Assembly: GCF_900141635.1 (NCBI RefSeq)
Contig: NZ_FSRH01000009.1
Coordinates: 1-64,000 of the forward strand
Length of the DNA: 64,000 nt
Direction of reading: 5' to 3'
Source of the DNA: Peptoclostridium litorale DSM 5388
GTDB lineage: Bacteria > Bacillota > Clostridia > Peptostreptococcales > Peptostreptococcaceae
Shown: in pieces, positions 45,773 through 54,823 of the stretch
Position numbering within the stretch: the stretch's first letter is position 1
How the letters are laid out: every line of letters begins with the position of its first letter
Program-made: the position numbers and the translations under genes
The notes under the pieces: generated by a model
Databases searched by the model: none
What the model was told of the DNA's origin: nothing
Seen by the model: only the letters and a program-made list of their open reading frames with translations

Positions 45773-46672
45773 TTACGCTGTCTTTTTTTCTTCTTTTTGA
45801 CAAATGCTTTTATCCCTGAGAAATCCGGCCACGGCGGCAGTGATAGGCACTGTAAATATGAGTCCTATGCTGCCTGCAAGCGACCTTACTATCTCAGCGG
45901 CTATGTTGTCGAGAGATATTATCTCGATAAGTGATATTTCATATGTCGAAAACATGAGCATTATATTTAGGCTGCTGCCGACATACGCAAGTATCAGCGT
46001 GTCCGCCATCGTACCCATTATATCGCGTCCAACGTTCATTCCGGCGTTTATAAGCTCCTTCGTCCCTATTCCCGGATTTGCCTGTTCTATCTCGTTCATT
46101 GAAGATGCTATTGACATTCCAACGTCCATGACGGCTCCCATGGCGCCTATTATTATGCCCGCAAAAAGTATGCCCTTGAAGTCTATGTCCTTTGAATAGA
46201 GTATTATGTGTATTGCCTCATCACTGCTCAGGCCGTTGAGCTGTATCATATTTCCCACCACAAAAGCGGTGATTCCAGCTATTACCACTCCTGCGCTAGT
46301 CCCTATTGCGGCGCAGAGGGTCTTTTTGTTGAATCCGCTTATCAGAAGAAGCGCCACTACTATGTTGACTATGCATATGACTATGGAGACCATCATGGGG
46401 TCATATCCCGCAAGTATGAGCGGTATTAATATCTTTACAACCGCAACCACTGTTATTATAAGTGTTATAACGGATTTGAGTCCCTTTTTGCCACCTATTA
46501 TTACAAGCCCTCCGAAAAAGAGTATCACAAGGTAAAATATAGGGATCTTTTCCCTGTGCATGGGCTCGCTTATGAAGTGCTCTCCTGCAAGCTTTGATGC
46601 AAACATAATTGCAATGAGAACCAGCCAGGGAAGAGCTTTTTTATAATCTATACGTTCAATGTGTTTTTTCAT
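45773..46672 (-). CDS. YibE/F-like membrane protein
   Basis: 299 residues with seven or more predicted membrane helices: YLVILFFGGLVIIGGKKG, VSIVICIVNIVVALLLISG, FAGIIIGAMGAVMDVGMSIASSMNEI and ADTLILAYVGSSLNIML. The pattern around GAMGAVMDVGMSIASS is that of the YibE/F family, predicted permeases of unknown substrate. The soluble N-terminal domain seen in some members is absent. The start ATGA overlaps the stop of the UroD-type gene by four bases, so they are translated together. Confidence 0.85.
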   Translation of the reverse strand: MKKHIERIDYKKALPWLVLIAIMFASKLAGEHFISEPMHREKIPIFYLVILFFGGLVIIGGKKGLKSVITLIITVVAVVKILIPLILAGYDPMMVSIVICIVNIVVALLLISGFNKKTLCAAIGTSAGVVIAGITAFVVGNMIQLNGLSSDEAIHIILYSKDIDFKGILFAGIIIGAMGAVMDVGMSIASSMNEIEQANPGIGTKELINAGMNVGRDIMGTMADTLILAYVGSSLNIMLMFSTYEISLIEIISLDNIAAEIVRSLAGSIGLIFTVPITAAVAGFLRDKSICQKEEKKTA

Positions 46673-47742
46673 ATTCCAATCATCTGCTCCAGCTTGTCAG
46701 TCTTTACGGGATAACCGATCTCCCTTGCTGCGTCCATCATGGCGTGTATGTTTTCAAACGGAGTGTCCACGGGAAGGCTGCATCCCGACATTATCACATA
46801 TCCCTTCGGAGAGTCCCAGGCCTGCATTGTGCATTCCGCCACAGCCCTTCTGACGTCCTCAGGGGTTCCTGCATACATTATAGAAGCCGGATCTACGTGT
46901 CCGAGTATTTTCACCCTGTCTCCAATGGATTCCTTGCACTGCCTCAGGTCAACAACATTGTCTATGCTAAAGCCGGCCACTCCCATGTCCACTACGTCTT
47001 CCCATATCTTGTCCGTCTTTCCGCATATGTGCATTGTCACAGGCTTGCCCTTGCTCTTTATGTGCTGCACGAGCCTTTTTATGTATGGGGCTCCGAAAAT
47101 CCTGAAATGCTTTGGACTTACCACTGTGCAAGAGGACATGGGCTCCGATATTGTAGGGGTAAGACCCTGAGCCAGTATTGCATCTGCATATCTTATGCAG
47201 GTTTCAAGAGACACCTCGCAGAGCCTGTGCACGGCCTCTGGATTCTTGAAAAACAGCTTGGTCATCTTCTCTATTCCTATCAGAAAGAATGCGTTTGTAA
47301 AAGGCCCCACTATTCCGCCCGCGCATCCAACCTCGTCGCCAATCTCGTCTATAAGGTACTTCATGGCCTCTATGTGAACAGGCAGCCTCCCGTCTCTGTA
47401 GGGATCCGCCGGCTGCAGCGAGCCCAGCTCCGATATGTCGTCTATCGCGGGAGCTCCAAGATCCGCAGTGTTGTCCTGCGGAAAAATCACCTTTGCGCCC
47501 ATTGCCTCGGCCCAGGGGAAAAGGTCCGTAAATATCCTCACCCCGTCATATCCAAATTCCCTGTAAGACGCTATCTGGGCGTTTGCTATAGTCCTGGCGC
47601 ATGTATTGAACTCTGATATCTTGCATCCGTACACCCTCGCCACTCCGTTTGCAGCGTTTGGGTTGCAAGGAAGCCTGTCGACCGATTCTCCCCTCGCCAT
47701 GGCCTTTGCCCTTTCAATTGGCGTCATAATGTCTTTTCTCAT
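46669..47742 (-). CDS. Uroporphyrinogen decarboxylase-family (MtaA/MtbA-like) methyltransferase
   Basis: 357 residues, UroD TIM-barrel fold. The zinc-binding set of methylcobamide:thiol methyltransferases is visible: His238 and Cys240 in MHICGK, and Cys321 in MSGCSLP. True UroD lacks this HxC...C set, and there is no haem gene nearby, so a corrinoid-linked methyl transfer is more likely than decarboxylation. Acceptor and corrinoid protein are not encoded in the window. AAAGGAGG precedes the ATG at 47742. Placed between an ABC transporter and YibE/F/CobW genes. Confidence 0.88.
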   Translation of the reverse strand: MRKDIMTPIERAKAMARGESVDRLPCNPNAANGVARVYGCKISEFNTCARTIANAQIASYREFGYDGVRIFTDLFPWAEAMGAKVIFPQDNTADLGAPAIDDISELGSLQPADPYRDGRLPVHIEAMKYLIDEIGDEVGCAGGIVGPFTNAFFLIGIEKMTKLFFKNPEAVHRLCEVSLETCIRYADAILAQGLTPTISEPMSSCTVVSPKHFRIFGAPYIKRLVQHIKSKGKPVTMHICGKTDKIWEDVVDMGVAGFSIDNVVDLRQCKESIGDRVKILGHVDPASIMYAGTPEDVRRAVAECTMQAWDSPKGYVIMSGCSLPVDTPFENIHAMMDAAREIGYPVKTDKLEQMIGI

Positions 47743-47837
47743 GACATCCTCCTTTTGATATATTTTGTCATTTGCAATGTTCCCATACAAAAAGAATATC
47801 TCTCCTCACAGGTATATAAGGAGAGCATACGTCAGCT

Positions 47838-48752
47838 TTAGTTTTTCCAGGCCAGAAGCCTTTTTTCAAGTTTGTCGGAGAAATATGTTATTCCGGTTAC
47901 AACCATACCTATGAATATTATGCCTACTACCACCTTGGGGTAATCCGCAAAATCGGAGAAGTATTTCACATACCATCCGAGTCCTGAAGACGCGCCTATC
48001 ATTTCAGCCGCTGTAAGCAATATGAACGAAAGCACAAGTCCTATTGTGGCTCCGCTTATTATGGAAGGCATTATTCCCGGAAGTATTATCTTGAAAAGCA
48101 TCGTCTTTTCATCCACATTCAGAACCTTTGCTGAATCCACATATTTTTTGTCTATGTCGAAAGCCCCGTTCAATGTGTTTATGAATATGGGCCAAAACGC
48201 CCCTATGAATATTATGAATATGGATGCGCTCGTGAAAGTCGGGAGAAGCGCTATGGCATATGGTATGTACACTATTGGCGGTATGGGTCCCAGCACCTTT
48301 GTAAACGGATTTACAGCCCTGAAAAGCCTTCTCCTCCATCCTATTACAAGGGCCAGGGGCACAGCCGTCACAAGCGCCAGGACATAGCCCGCCGAAAGGA
48401 GCTTCATAGAGCTTAAAAGGCCTTCCAGAAGATATGGTATCTCCTGTATGAATGTGAATACGACTTTCCCCGGCCCAGGAAACAGAAGTGGCTCAAGCCT
48501 GTCTAGTTTTGAAGTTATGACTTCCCAAAACACTATGCAGGCGTATATTATTGCTATCACGTCGCATACCGACTGTTTTTTGTCTTCGTCACTGCTCATA
48601 AACCTTTTCCCCTGAGCCATAGCATGTATGAGCACTATGACCCCGGCCAGATAAAGCGCATACTCGGCGGATTCAGCCCTCTTTGAAGGCATGAAAGTTA
48701 CGGCCAGGGCAACTATGAACATTACATTTGCGATATTAAATATCCTTTTCAA
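47838..48752 (-). CDS. ABC transporter permease, NitT/TauT (SsuC-like) family
   Basis: About 304 residues with an N-terminal extension of three helices before the standard BPD_transp_1 core. It carries the EAA-loop-like segment DSAKVLNVDEKTMLFKIILPGIMPSIISG, which contacts the ATPase. Family members import sulfonates, nitrate, taurine, thiamine precursors or aromatic acids. The start is taken as TTG at 48752, seven bases after AGGAGG; the GTG at 48758 abuts that site. Five-base-scale spacing to the ATPase gene shows an operon. Confidence 0.9.
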   Translation of the reverse strand: MKRIFNIANVMFIVALAVTFMPSKRAESAEYALYLAGVIVLIHAMAQGKRFMSSDEDKKQSVCDVIAIIYACIVFWEVITSKLDRLEPLLFPGPGKVVFTFIQEIPYLLEGLLSSMKLLSAGYVLALVTAVPLALVIGWRRRLFRAVNPFTKVLGPIPPIVYIPYAIALLPTFTSASIFIIFIGAFWPIFINTLNGAFDIDKKYVDSAKVLNVDEKTMLFKIILPGIMPSIISGATIGLVLSFILLTAAEMIGASSGLGWYVKYFSDFADYPKVVVGIIFIGMVVTGITYFSDKLEKRLLAWKN

Positions 48753-48763
48753 TTCCACCCCTC

Positions 48764-49573
48764 CTAGACTGCGTTTTCCACATCGTCAATCAGATCGTCA
48801 AACAGTGATTGCACGAGTGAATTTCTAAGGTTTATATATTTGCTGCTCTTGGAAAGAGAGCTTCTGCTTCTAGGCCTTTCAAAATCTATCCGCACTTCTT
48901 CCCTGACCGATTTGGTCTTTGCAGACATCACTATTATCCTGTCTGAAAGGAGTATTGCCTCGTCCACGTCGTGTGTTACAAACACTACTGTTTTCCTCTT
49001 TTCTCCGCTGTCCCAAAGCTTAAGCAGGAGCTCCTGGAGCATCATCCTGTTTTTAGCATCTACTGCGCTGAAAGGCTCGTCCATAAGAAGTATGGGTGAA
49101 TCCATTGCAAATGCCCTTGCAATCGCAACCCTTTGCTGCATTCCTCCCGAAAGCTGGGACGGGTATTTACCCCTGACACCCTCAAGCCCCACAAGGTCAA
49201 GGTACCTGTTTGCCGTCTCCTCCATTTCACAGCGTGTCTTTCCATCCTTGAGCTGTTCCATCCCAAACAGTATGTTGTCTTTGGCACTCATCCACGGGAA
49301 AAGCGAATAGTGCTGGAACACGACTCCCCTGTCAAGCCCAGGGCCTGTGACCCTTTGACCGTCTATTTCAAATTTCCCGCTTTGGGGAAAATTGAGGCCA
49401 CAGAGCATGCTGAGTAGTGTGCTCTTTCCGCATCCGCTCGGGCCTATTATGCTGACAAATTGGCCTTCCTCTATCTCCATGGTTGCATTTTCAATGACCT
49501 TTATGTTTTCGTTTTGCTGCTCATATGAGAAGTTCATATCCCTTAGAATAATTTTAGACAACAAAATCACCAT
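48764..49573 (-). CDS. ABC transporter ATP-binding protein, NitT/TauT (SsuB-like) family
   Basis: 269 residues. Walker A GPSGCGKST, Q-loop VFQHYSLFPW, signature LSGGMQQRVAIARAFA, Walker B ILLMDEPFSAVD and H-loop VTHDVDEA are all intact, so it should hydrolyse ATP. It energises the SsuC-like permease encoded downstream. The start is not certain: the ATG at 49573 has only a weak site, and a TTG four codons later is possible. A structured 220-base gap separates it from the binding-protein gene. Confidence 0.92.
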   Translation of the reverse strand: MVILLSKIILRDMNFSYEQQNENIKVIENATMEIEEGQFVSIIGPSGCGKSTLLSMLCGLNFPQSGKFEIDGQRVTGPGLDRGVVFQHYSLFPWMSAKDNILFGMEQLKDGKTRCEMEETANRYLDLVGLEGVRGKYPSQLSGGMQQRVAIARAFAMDSPILLMDEPFSAVDAKNRMMLQELLLKLWDSGEKRKTVVFVTHDVDEAILLSDRIIVMSAKTKSVREEVRIDFERPRSRSSLSKSSKYINLRNSLVQSLFDDLIDDVENAV

Positions 49574-49637
49574 CTTTCATTTTTAATCCAACTTTAGTTT
49601 CAGCTCGCGCCGCCATCTACCGCGGGGGTCTTATTTA

Positions 49638-49745
49638 CAGTCGTAAAATCATAGAGGATTTTACGACATATGCCCGAAACCTCTATATCAAAATCATCTG
49701 CATGATTTTAGGACATACGGCTTCGAGCATATTGATTTTAATAAA
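49638..49745 (-). ncRNA. Structured intercistronic RNA segment in the ABC operon
   Basis: On the minus-strand RNA two hairpins occur, AAAATCAT-GCAG-ATGATTTT and GTCGTAAAATC-CTCTAT-GATTTTACGAC, each preceded by TATGTC. The loop CCTCTAT of the second is complementary to ATAGAGG lying between them, allowing a pseudoknot or a switch. It may stabilise binding-protein mRNA or regulate the rest of the operon. Confidence 0.4.
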
Positions 49746-49794
49746 ATTCAGTTTTCAATCCAAGTTATGAAAATTGCTGCGGCCTTTATTCAAA

Positions 49795-50892
49795 TTAAAT
49801 GTTGTTCATTTCAAAATCGTTTAGAAGAGCCTTGTAGTTTTCGTTGTCAGGGTATTCGCTTATCATCCTGTCAAGCGCCTTCTTGTACACATCTGTGTTT
49901 ATGTGCTCGTCTATGTCCAATTCACTTTCTATGAAACCTGTCTTTTTCATTATGTCCCAGTATTTCAAAGTTGAGTTTCTAAGCGGGTCAGGGCTGCATA
50001 CCATTGTAGCATCAGCATCGTACGTTTCCTTATCAAGGTATTTTTTGTCAACCTTTACGTATTTAGATGTTATTTCAACAGTTTCTTCGTGGTTTGTCAT
50101 GTAGAAGTCATACGCCTTTATAAGGGCTGCCATGAAGCTCTCCCAACGCTCAGGGTTTGCTTCAAGTTCAGAGCCGAGTACGGCCTGACGGCAGCACACG
50201 TTGTTTTCGAAAAGGTCTGTTATGTACATACCTATTTTCACACCCTGGTCTTCAGCCATCGCGACATACGGAGTCCATATAAGCGCCGCATCCACCGTAC
50301 CTTTTTTAAGAGCCTCCATTGTAGCCGCCGGAGATTCAAGCTCTATTATCTCGGCATCGCCTTTTCTGTAGTCTATTCCTGCATCTATAAGAGCTCCCCT
50401 GAATATTACGTCTGCAGTTGAAAGCCTTACAGTAGCAACCTTTTTGCCCTTGTAGTTATTTATGTCCTTGAGTTCGTCGTATCTGTCAGGCATGCATACA
50501 AGAGCGCACGCTCCAGAGTTTTGACCTCCTATAACCTGTATGTCCGCTCCCTTTGCAGTGAACACAAGAGGTGCCGAAACCCCGAAGCTTCCGACATCCA
50601 CTTTTTTAGCTATAGTGGCGTTGAGCCCTTCTGCCGAGTTTGTGAAAAGAAACAGATTTGCATCTATCCCCTCTTCTTCAAAGAATCCTTTTTCCTTTGC
50701 TACGAAATACAGAAGGTGTTCAGGCGATGCAAGATAGCCTATGTTCATCTTTTGAAGCTCTTTTTGCGATCCGCTTGCATTTGCCTGCACCGCTTCAGAA
50801 GCTCCTTGCGTTTCGGCCTTTTGCCCGCATCCCGTAAGCAGCGTAGTCGCCATGAGGACCACCATCATTAAAACAGATAATATTTTTTTCAT
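49795..50892 (-). CDS. ABC transporter substrate-binding lipoprotein, NMT1/SsuA-like
   Basis: 365 residues. Lipoprotein signal with lipobox LLTGC at residues 18-22. The body is a class II periplasmic-binding fold: MNIGYLASPEHLLYFVAKEKGFFEEEGIDANL, KVDVGSFGVSAPLVF, GKKVATVRLSTADV and DAALIWTPYVAMAED. Such proteins bind sulfonates, pyrimidine-like thiamine precursors, phthalate or similar compounds. First gene of the six-gene operon binding protein-ATPase-permease-UroD-YibE/F-CobW. Confidence 0.93.
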   Translation of the reverse strand: MKKILSVLMMVVLMATTLLTGCGQKAETQGASEAVQANASGSQKELQKMNIGYLASPEHLLYFVAKEKGFFEEEGIDANLFLFTNSAEGLNATIAKKVDVGSFGVSAPLVFTAKGADIQVIGGQNSGACALVCMPDRYDELKDINNYKGKKVATVRLSTADVIFRGALIDAGIDYRKGDAEIIELESPAATMEALKKGTVDAALIWTPYVAMAEDQGVKIGMYITDLFENNVCCRQAVLGSELEANPERWESFMAALIKAYDFYMTNHEETVEITSKYVKVDKKYLDKETYDADATMVCSPDPLRNSTLKYWDIMKKTGFIESELDIDEHINTDVYKKALDRMISEYPDNENYKALLNDFEMNNI

Positions 50893-50931
50893 AAGTCCAT
50901 TTTCTCCTTTTCCTTAAATTTTGTTTTTTCA

Positions 50932-50960
50932 CTTAAACACGATAAAGACAAAAGCGTCAA
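50932..50960 (-). promoter_or_regulatory. Promoter of the ABC/UroD/CobW operon
   Basis: TTGACG (50960-50955) and TTTAAG (50937-50932), spaced 17 bases apart on the minus strand. Confidence 0.45.
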
Positions 50961-51335
50961 TATCATATCGCTCCATTGCATGTGCCGTATTTTTTTGTAT
51001 CCATGTTTCACCTCGTCGCGAAGTGCGAACATTCGGACTTTTGCACGGTTATATTCTTCTTTCCGGCAAGATTAGTCTACAATATACACGCTCCTATTGT
51101 CTAATAGATAGAATTTATACAAGTTTGAGCTTTCATGGATATTGTCTATATCCTTTTTTGTTTTTTTCGTCATTTTTCGATGATTTCAAAGTCTGTGCTC
51201 AATAAAATTCAATTGCTAATTTATTTGTCATATTCATTTTCAATGGTCTCTATAAGAATTTCTTATGTGACATTTACCTCCAATCATTTATTTCTATGGT
51301 TAATACGGTGCCCCTATCACAGTAAATAAACGCGC
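50961..51335. other. AT-rich intergenic region, no gene recognised
   Basis: About 375 bases between the operon promoter and the terminator of the Ter locus. No ORF with a convincing ribosome-binding site and no RNA gene that I can name. Confidence 0.5.
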
Positions 51336-51377
51336 AAAAAACCGCCAGACCAATACGATATTGTTCTGGCGGTTTTT
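51336..51377 (-). terminator. Terminator of the Ter locus
   Basis: AAAAACCGCCAGA-CAATA pairs with TATTG-TCTGGCGGTTTTT, followed by a T-run on the minus strand. Confidence 0.88.
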
Positions 51378-51395
51378 AAATTTCAAAAGCCTATG

Positions 51396-52202
51396 TCATT
51401 TTTGAGAAATCCTATTTTCCACAAACTGAAGTATCTCTTCCGATGATTCTATTCCACTTTGATTTGTAAACGCTATATTAAGATCCTTTGCAATATCGCC
51501 CATGGTCTTGTATATCTCCGCGTGAAGAGGGGATATGAAATACTTAGACACACCTGCCATTTCAATATCCAGCACCGAGTCCCCAGATGATATGACATCC
51601 CTCAACCCGTCTATTTTATTCGATATGTGAAGAAGGGCATCCCCCTTGCTTACGCATTTGGGTATGAAATAGAGTTTTCTCGAATGGTGGACCATCCTCC
51701 AGCCACCAGCGTCCATCTCCTTTTCAAAATCCGAAAGCTCATCCATCGGAACCATCTGGGTGTCCACTATGCTGTAGAAAAACAGATCGTCCGCCGTCCT
51801 GGTCTTTTCCACCCAGACCGGCGATGATATCCTTTTGAATCTGTCCATAGCTTCAGACAGGGACAAACATTCTCCTTCAAGCCTCTTTTCGACTATGCTT
51901 TTCCACTGTTCATCCTCTTTACCGCCTTCTATTATGGTTCCCCCATTTGCAACTATGGCGTATTTATGCGGTATCTCCCTTAAAATCCCAATCCTCTTGT
52001 ACTGCTCCATTGTCCTTGTAGTCACTGGAACAAACTGAACCTTTCTGCTGATTTTCCCAAGCATTTGAAAAGTCTTTGAGCTAATATAGCTTATGACCTT
52101 CCCGTCCTTAACCTCCGCTTCCATTACATCTTGTCTATTGCCTTCTTTTATGAATTTCTTGGAATATATCAAAGTCCTGTCCAAATCGCTCGCAAATATC
52201 AT
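51396..52202 (-). CDS. HAD-superfamily phosphatase of the Ter locus
   Basis: 268 residues. HAD motif I is FASDLDRTLIYS (DxDxT), motif II includes VPVTTRTMEQYKRI, and the late SSGDSVLDIEMAG (GDSxxD-type) supplies the metal-binding acids. It resembles sucrose-phosphate-phosphatase/Cof-like HADs. In Ter-type gene clusters described by Anantharaman, Iyer and Aravind a HAD phosphatase belongs to the predicted nucleoside-like biosynthetic module. The ATG at 52202 overlaps the previous stop by four bases (ATGA) and has GGGGGG upstream, so it is coupled to the 846-aa gene. Confidence 0.88.
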   Translation of the reverse strand: MIFASDLDRTLIYSKKFIKEGNRQDVMEAEVKDGKVISYISSKTFQMLGKISRKVQFVPVTTRTMEQYKRIGILREIPHKYAIVANGGTIIEGGKEDEQWKSIVEKRLEGECLSLSEAMDRFKRISSPVWVEKTRTADDLFFYSIVDTQMVPMDELSDFEKEMDAGGWRMVHHSRKLYFIPKCVSKGDALLHISNKIDGLRDVISSGDSVLDIEMAGVSKYFISPLHAEIYKTMGDIAKDLNIAFTNQSGIESSEEILQFVENRISQK

Positions 52203-54739
52203 ACGTCCCCCCCGTTGACCTTTTTTATCAGTCCGCAGCATTTATATTTTTTTAGCGGATACTGCTCTATCTCAACTCCCTTTTCATCTGCCAGCTGTAT
52301 TATATGGGCCACATCCACATCATCCATGTCTGTTGATATTAAAACTTTCCACGGAACCCTTCTCAGAAGCACCCTTGTAGTCTCCCCTATGCCGGGCTTT
52401 ATGAGATTCATGTCGTCAATCCCAAACTCTTCTTTCACCATTTCCACATCTTGCATTCCCTTCATGTCACACTCCATCGCCTCGCAATGTCCAGATTCAC
52501 AGCCTTTATAATCCACAGCATCACTTTCCCCGAAATGGGCGCTTATGCTGTCTATGAACCTGTTTGACACGTCATGTTCCTTCAGCTCTTTATAGAATTT
52601 GGCTCCGTGGAAATCCCACGGCCCTATTATGTCATCCCTTTGCACAGTTCTGCTCACAAGTCCCGATACTGTGGCGTTGAGGCATGCGCTTGGAATCAAA
52701 AAGTCCTCCCGCGTTCCTGCTATTTCGCTGAATCCCCCGGGATCCGCGATAACTGCAAGGTCTGACGGCAGCTTTATCCCGTATTTTTCAAGCATAGTAT
52801 CGCTCGACCTTTCGAGCTCCCTTTTTATGGCTCCCTTTCCTGTCCATCCGTCTACAAACTGGACATTTGACGTGTCGTGCCTTTGCGATATGAATTTTAT
52901 GGCGTTTTCGTCAAATCCCTTTCCCCTTATTATGGATATGCTGTAGTGCATGGGGTCTATATCGTAGGCCTTTCTCATATACCTCTTCATAAGTATGCCT
53001 GCAGGAGTCCCGGCCCTTGCAAGCGATACCAGCACCACGTCTTTTCCCTTTTCTCTTATTATGGCCCTGCTGGCCGCCTCTACAGAGCGGGCTATTCTGT
53101 TTGAGTTTTGCAAAAGAGACTCCTCGAAAAGCCTCATGTATTCGCTCGACGGCCTGTATTCCACAGGCAGCATTTCGGAGTAGTGAGCCCCGGACTGTAT
53201 GGCCTTTTCCCTGTATTCGTTTCCCTTCTCGCCCATAAGGCCAGATATGTCCTTCAGCAGAAAGTCAACCTCGTCCCGATTATAGCTTCCAATATCCCCG
53301 GCCTCCATATTTTCAAGCGGGTCTGCAAAATATACTGCAAACGCCTCTTTTGCCCCGGAGGCCATTATTATTTTTTTCATCTCCAGCAAGCCCTTTTCGT
53401 CAGGCTTTTCCTCCATGAATATGAAAACCTGGTCATATCCGCCCTCTGGCATGTTGTATGCAAAATTTTTTATGCCGCTTGATTCTGGATCGTTAAACTC
53501 CACCTTGTTTTTAACCGCGTATCCCGTTGAGGTATCCGGATATATGGGGCTTCTTGTAGTGGAATGATACATTATGTCCCTGCCCGTTCTCCTATTCACA
53601 AAGCTCCCTATTTTCATGGGCAAAAACATGAACTCCCCGCTTCCGAGGAAAAGCACCCTGCCCCCGCATATCCTTCTTTCCAAAAATTTAGCGCTTCTTC
53701 TTACTGCACTGTCTATATAGCTTGTGTCTGCCGACGAAAGCCCGAATCTTCCCGAGTGCCTTATTAGCGCTCCGCTTTGTATGTCATTCTTCTTGAAAAA
53801 ATGCGAAAGTGAAATCTGCTCTATTTCAAAATCATGCTCGCCTTCGCCACTTGTACTGCTGCATTTGGCGCCGCCCGTGTCAGCTGAATCCGAATTCCCA
53901 CCGTGACTTTCAAACCCTTGCGGCATATCATGTTCAAGCCTTTTCTTCCACTTTGAATCGTCCACTTCTATTTCGCCTTGTAGAACCGACATTACATCCA
54001 CCTTAATTCCCTGCCTTTTTTCAAAATCTTCAAAACTGTCTTTATGAGATTTGCCTCTCCAGTCAAGTATTGTAAGCACCGAAAAGTTCTTCGCGGGAAT
54101 AATGTCCTTTATGGATTTTATTATGTTTATGACTGTCTTTCCTGTTGTAAGCTCGTCATCTATAAATACCACGTTTTTGATCTGCCCAAGCGGAAGTCCC
54201 TTTTGCGGATACATCATGTGAAGCGAGGCATGCGAGTGCTCCTCATCGAACTTTATGCACTCAATGTCGAGTTCTTTTCTTGTCGTCTGCATATAATATG
54301 AATTTCCTGAAAACGATTCAAAAACGCTCATGCCGAGTGCCGTGGCCGTTTCCGCAAATCCTATGAAAAGTGTAGGCTCTTCGATATGGACCTTTTCCCA
54401 AACGCCTTTTTCCGTAATTTCCCCGCCTGCCGAAGAAACCTTTGTCGCCGCATGTCTGTGAGCTTTCAAAATATCTGCCGCGGCATGCTCGAATCCCGCA
54501 TTTACCGAAAGCTCCTGCTTTGAGTATATTGCCGCAAGAAGCCTTCCCGTGGCCAACGAAACATTCGGGTCTACCGGTATGTGCTTTCCGAGCACTTTGC
54601 TTACAAACAAAAAGCTTCTCTTTTTGTTTTTTCTTGCCGCAAGCGAAAAGAGGTTTTCGGGAGGTATCCCGTATTCATTTGAATTTATGCTTATTTTCAT
54701 ATCTATCCCGTCCAATATGGTTCTTTCATAGCTGTTCAT
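52199..54739 (-). CDS. Ter-locus fusion: phosphoribosyltransferase, TRSP, second PRTase-like and PELOTA-like domains (846 aa)
   Basis: The first PRTase-like domain, about 30-235, has the PRPP motif VVFIDDELTTGKT (192-202) and an FIGFAETATALG phosphate loop. Residues about 315-525 look like the TRSP domain that follows this PRTase in Ter clusters (RVLFLGSGEFMFLPM). Residues about 535-735 are a second PRTase-like (StiP/PRTase_1) domain with VSLARAGTPAGIL and FVDGWTGKGAI. The last ~75 residues (ETTRVLLRRVPWKVL, HIIQLADEKGVEIEQYPL, CCGLIKKV) resemble the L7Ae-like PELOTA RNA-binding domain. These are often separate genes; here they are one protein. A Cys/His patch (CESGHCEAMEC) lies at 747-757. 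GGGGAGG precedes the ATG. Confidence 0.87.
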   Translation of the reverse strand: MNSYERTILDGIDMKISINSNEYGIPPENLFSLAARKNKKRSFLFVSKVLGKHIPVDPNVSLATGRLLAAIYSKQELSVNAGFEHAAADILKAHRHAATKVSSAGGEITEKGVWEKVHIEEPTLFIGFAETATALGMSVFESFSGNSYYMQTTRKELDIECIKFDEEHSHASLHMMYPQKGLPLGQIKNVVFIDDELTTGKTVINIIKSIKDIIPAKNFSVLTILDWRGKSHKDSFEDFEKRQGIKVDVMSVLQGEIEVDDSKWKKRLEHDMPQGFESHGGNSDSADTGGAKCSSTSGEGEHDFEIEQISLSHFFKKNDIQSGALIRHSGRFGLSSADTSYIDSAVRRSAKFLERRICGGRVLFLGSGEFMFLPMKIGSFVNRRTGRDIMYHSTTRSPIYPDTSTGYAVKNKVEFNDPESSGIKNFAYNMPEGGYDQVFIFMEEKPDEKGLLEMKKIIMASGAKEAFAVYFADPLENMEAGDIGSYNRDEVDFLLKDISGLMGEKGNEYREKAIQSGAHYSEMLPVEYRPSSEYMRLFEESLLQNSNRIARSVEAASRAIIREKGKDVVLVSLARAGTPAGILMKRYMRKAYDIDPMHYSISIIRGKGFDENAIKFISQRHDTSNVQFVDGWTGKGAIKRELERSSDTMLEKYGIKLPSDLAVIADPGGFSEIAGTREDFLIPSACLNATVSGLVSRTVQRDDIIGPWDFHGAKFYKELKEHDVSNRFIDSISAHFGESDAVDYKGCESGHCEAMECDMKGMQDVEMVKEEFGIDDMNLIKPGIGETTRVLLRRVPWKVLISTDMDDVDVAHIIQLADEKGVEIEQYPLKKYKCCGLIKKVNGGDV

Positions 54740-54823
54740 ATGCGCCTCCCCTGCTTTATGTATTATTCTAATCTTGTTTTACGACATTGGATACAAGCTG
54801 TATGGACAGACGGCTCAAATATT

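Noticed and set aside
46669-47742. Haem-pathway uroporphyrinogen decarboxylase
   Set aside because: It has the HxC...C zinc set of methylcobamide methyltransferases and no haem genes nearby.
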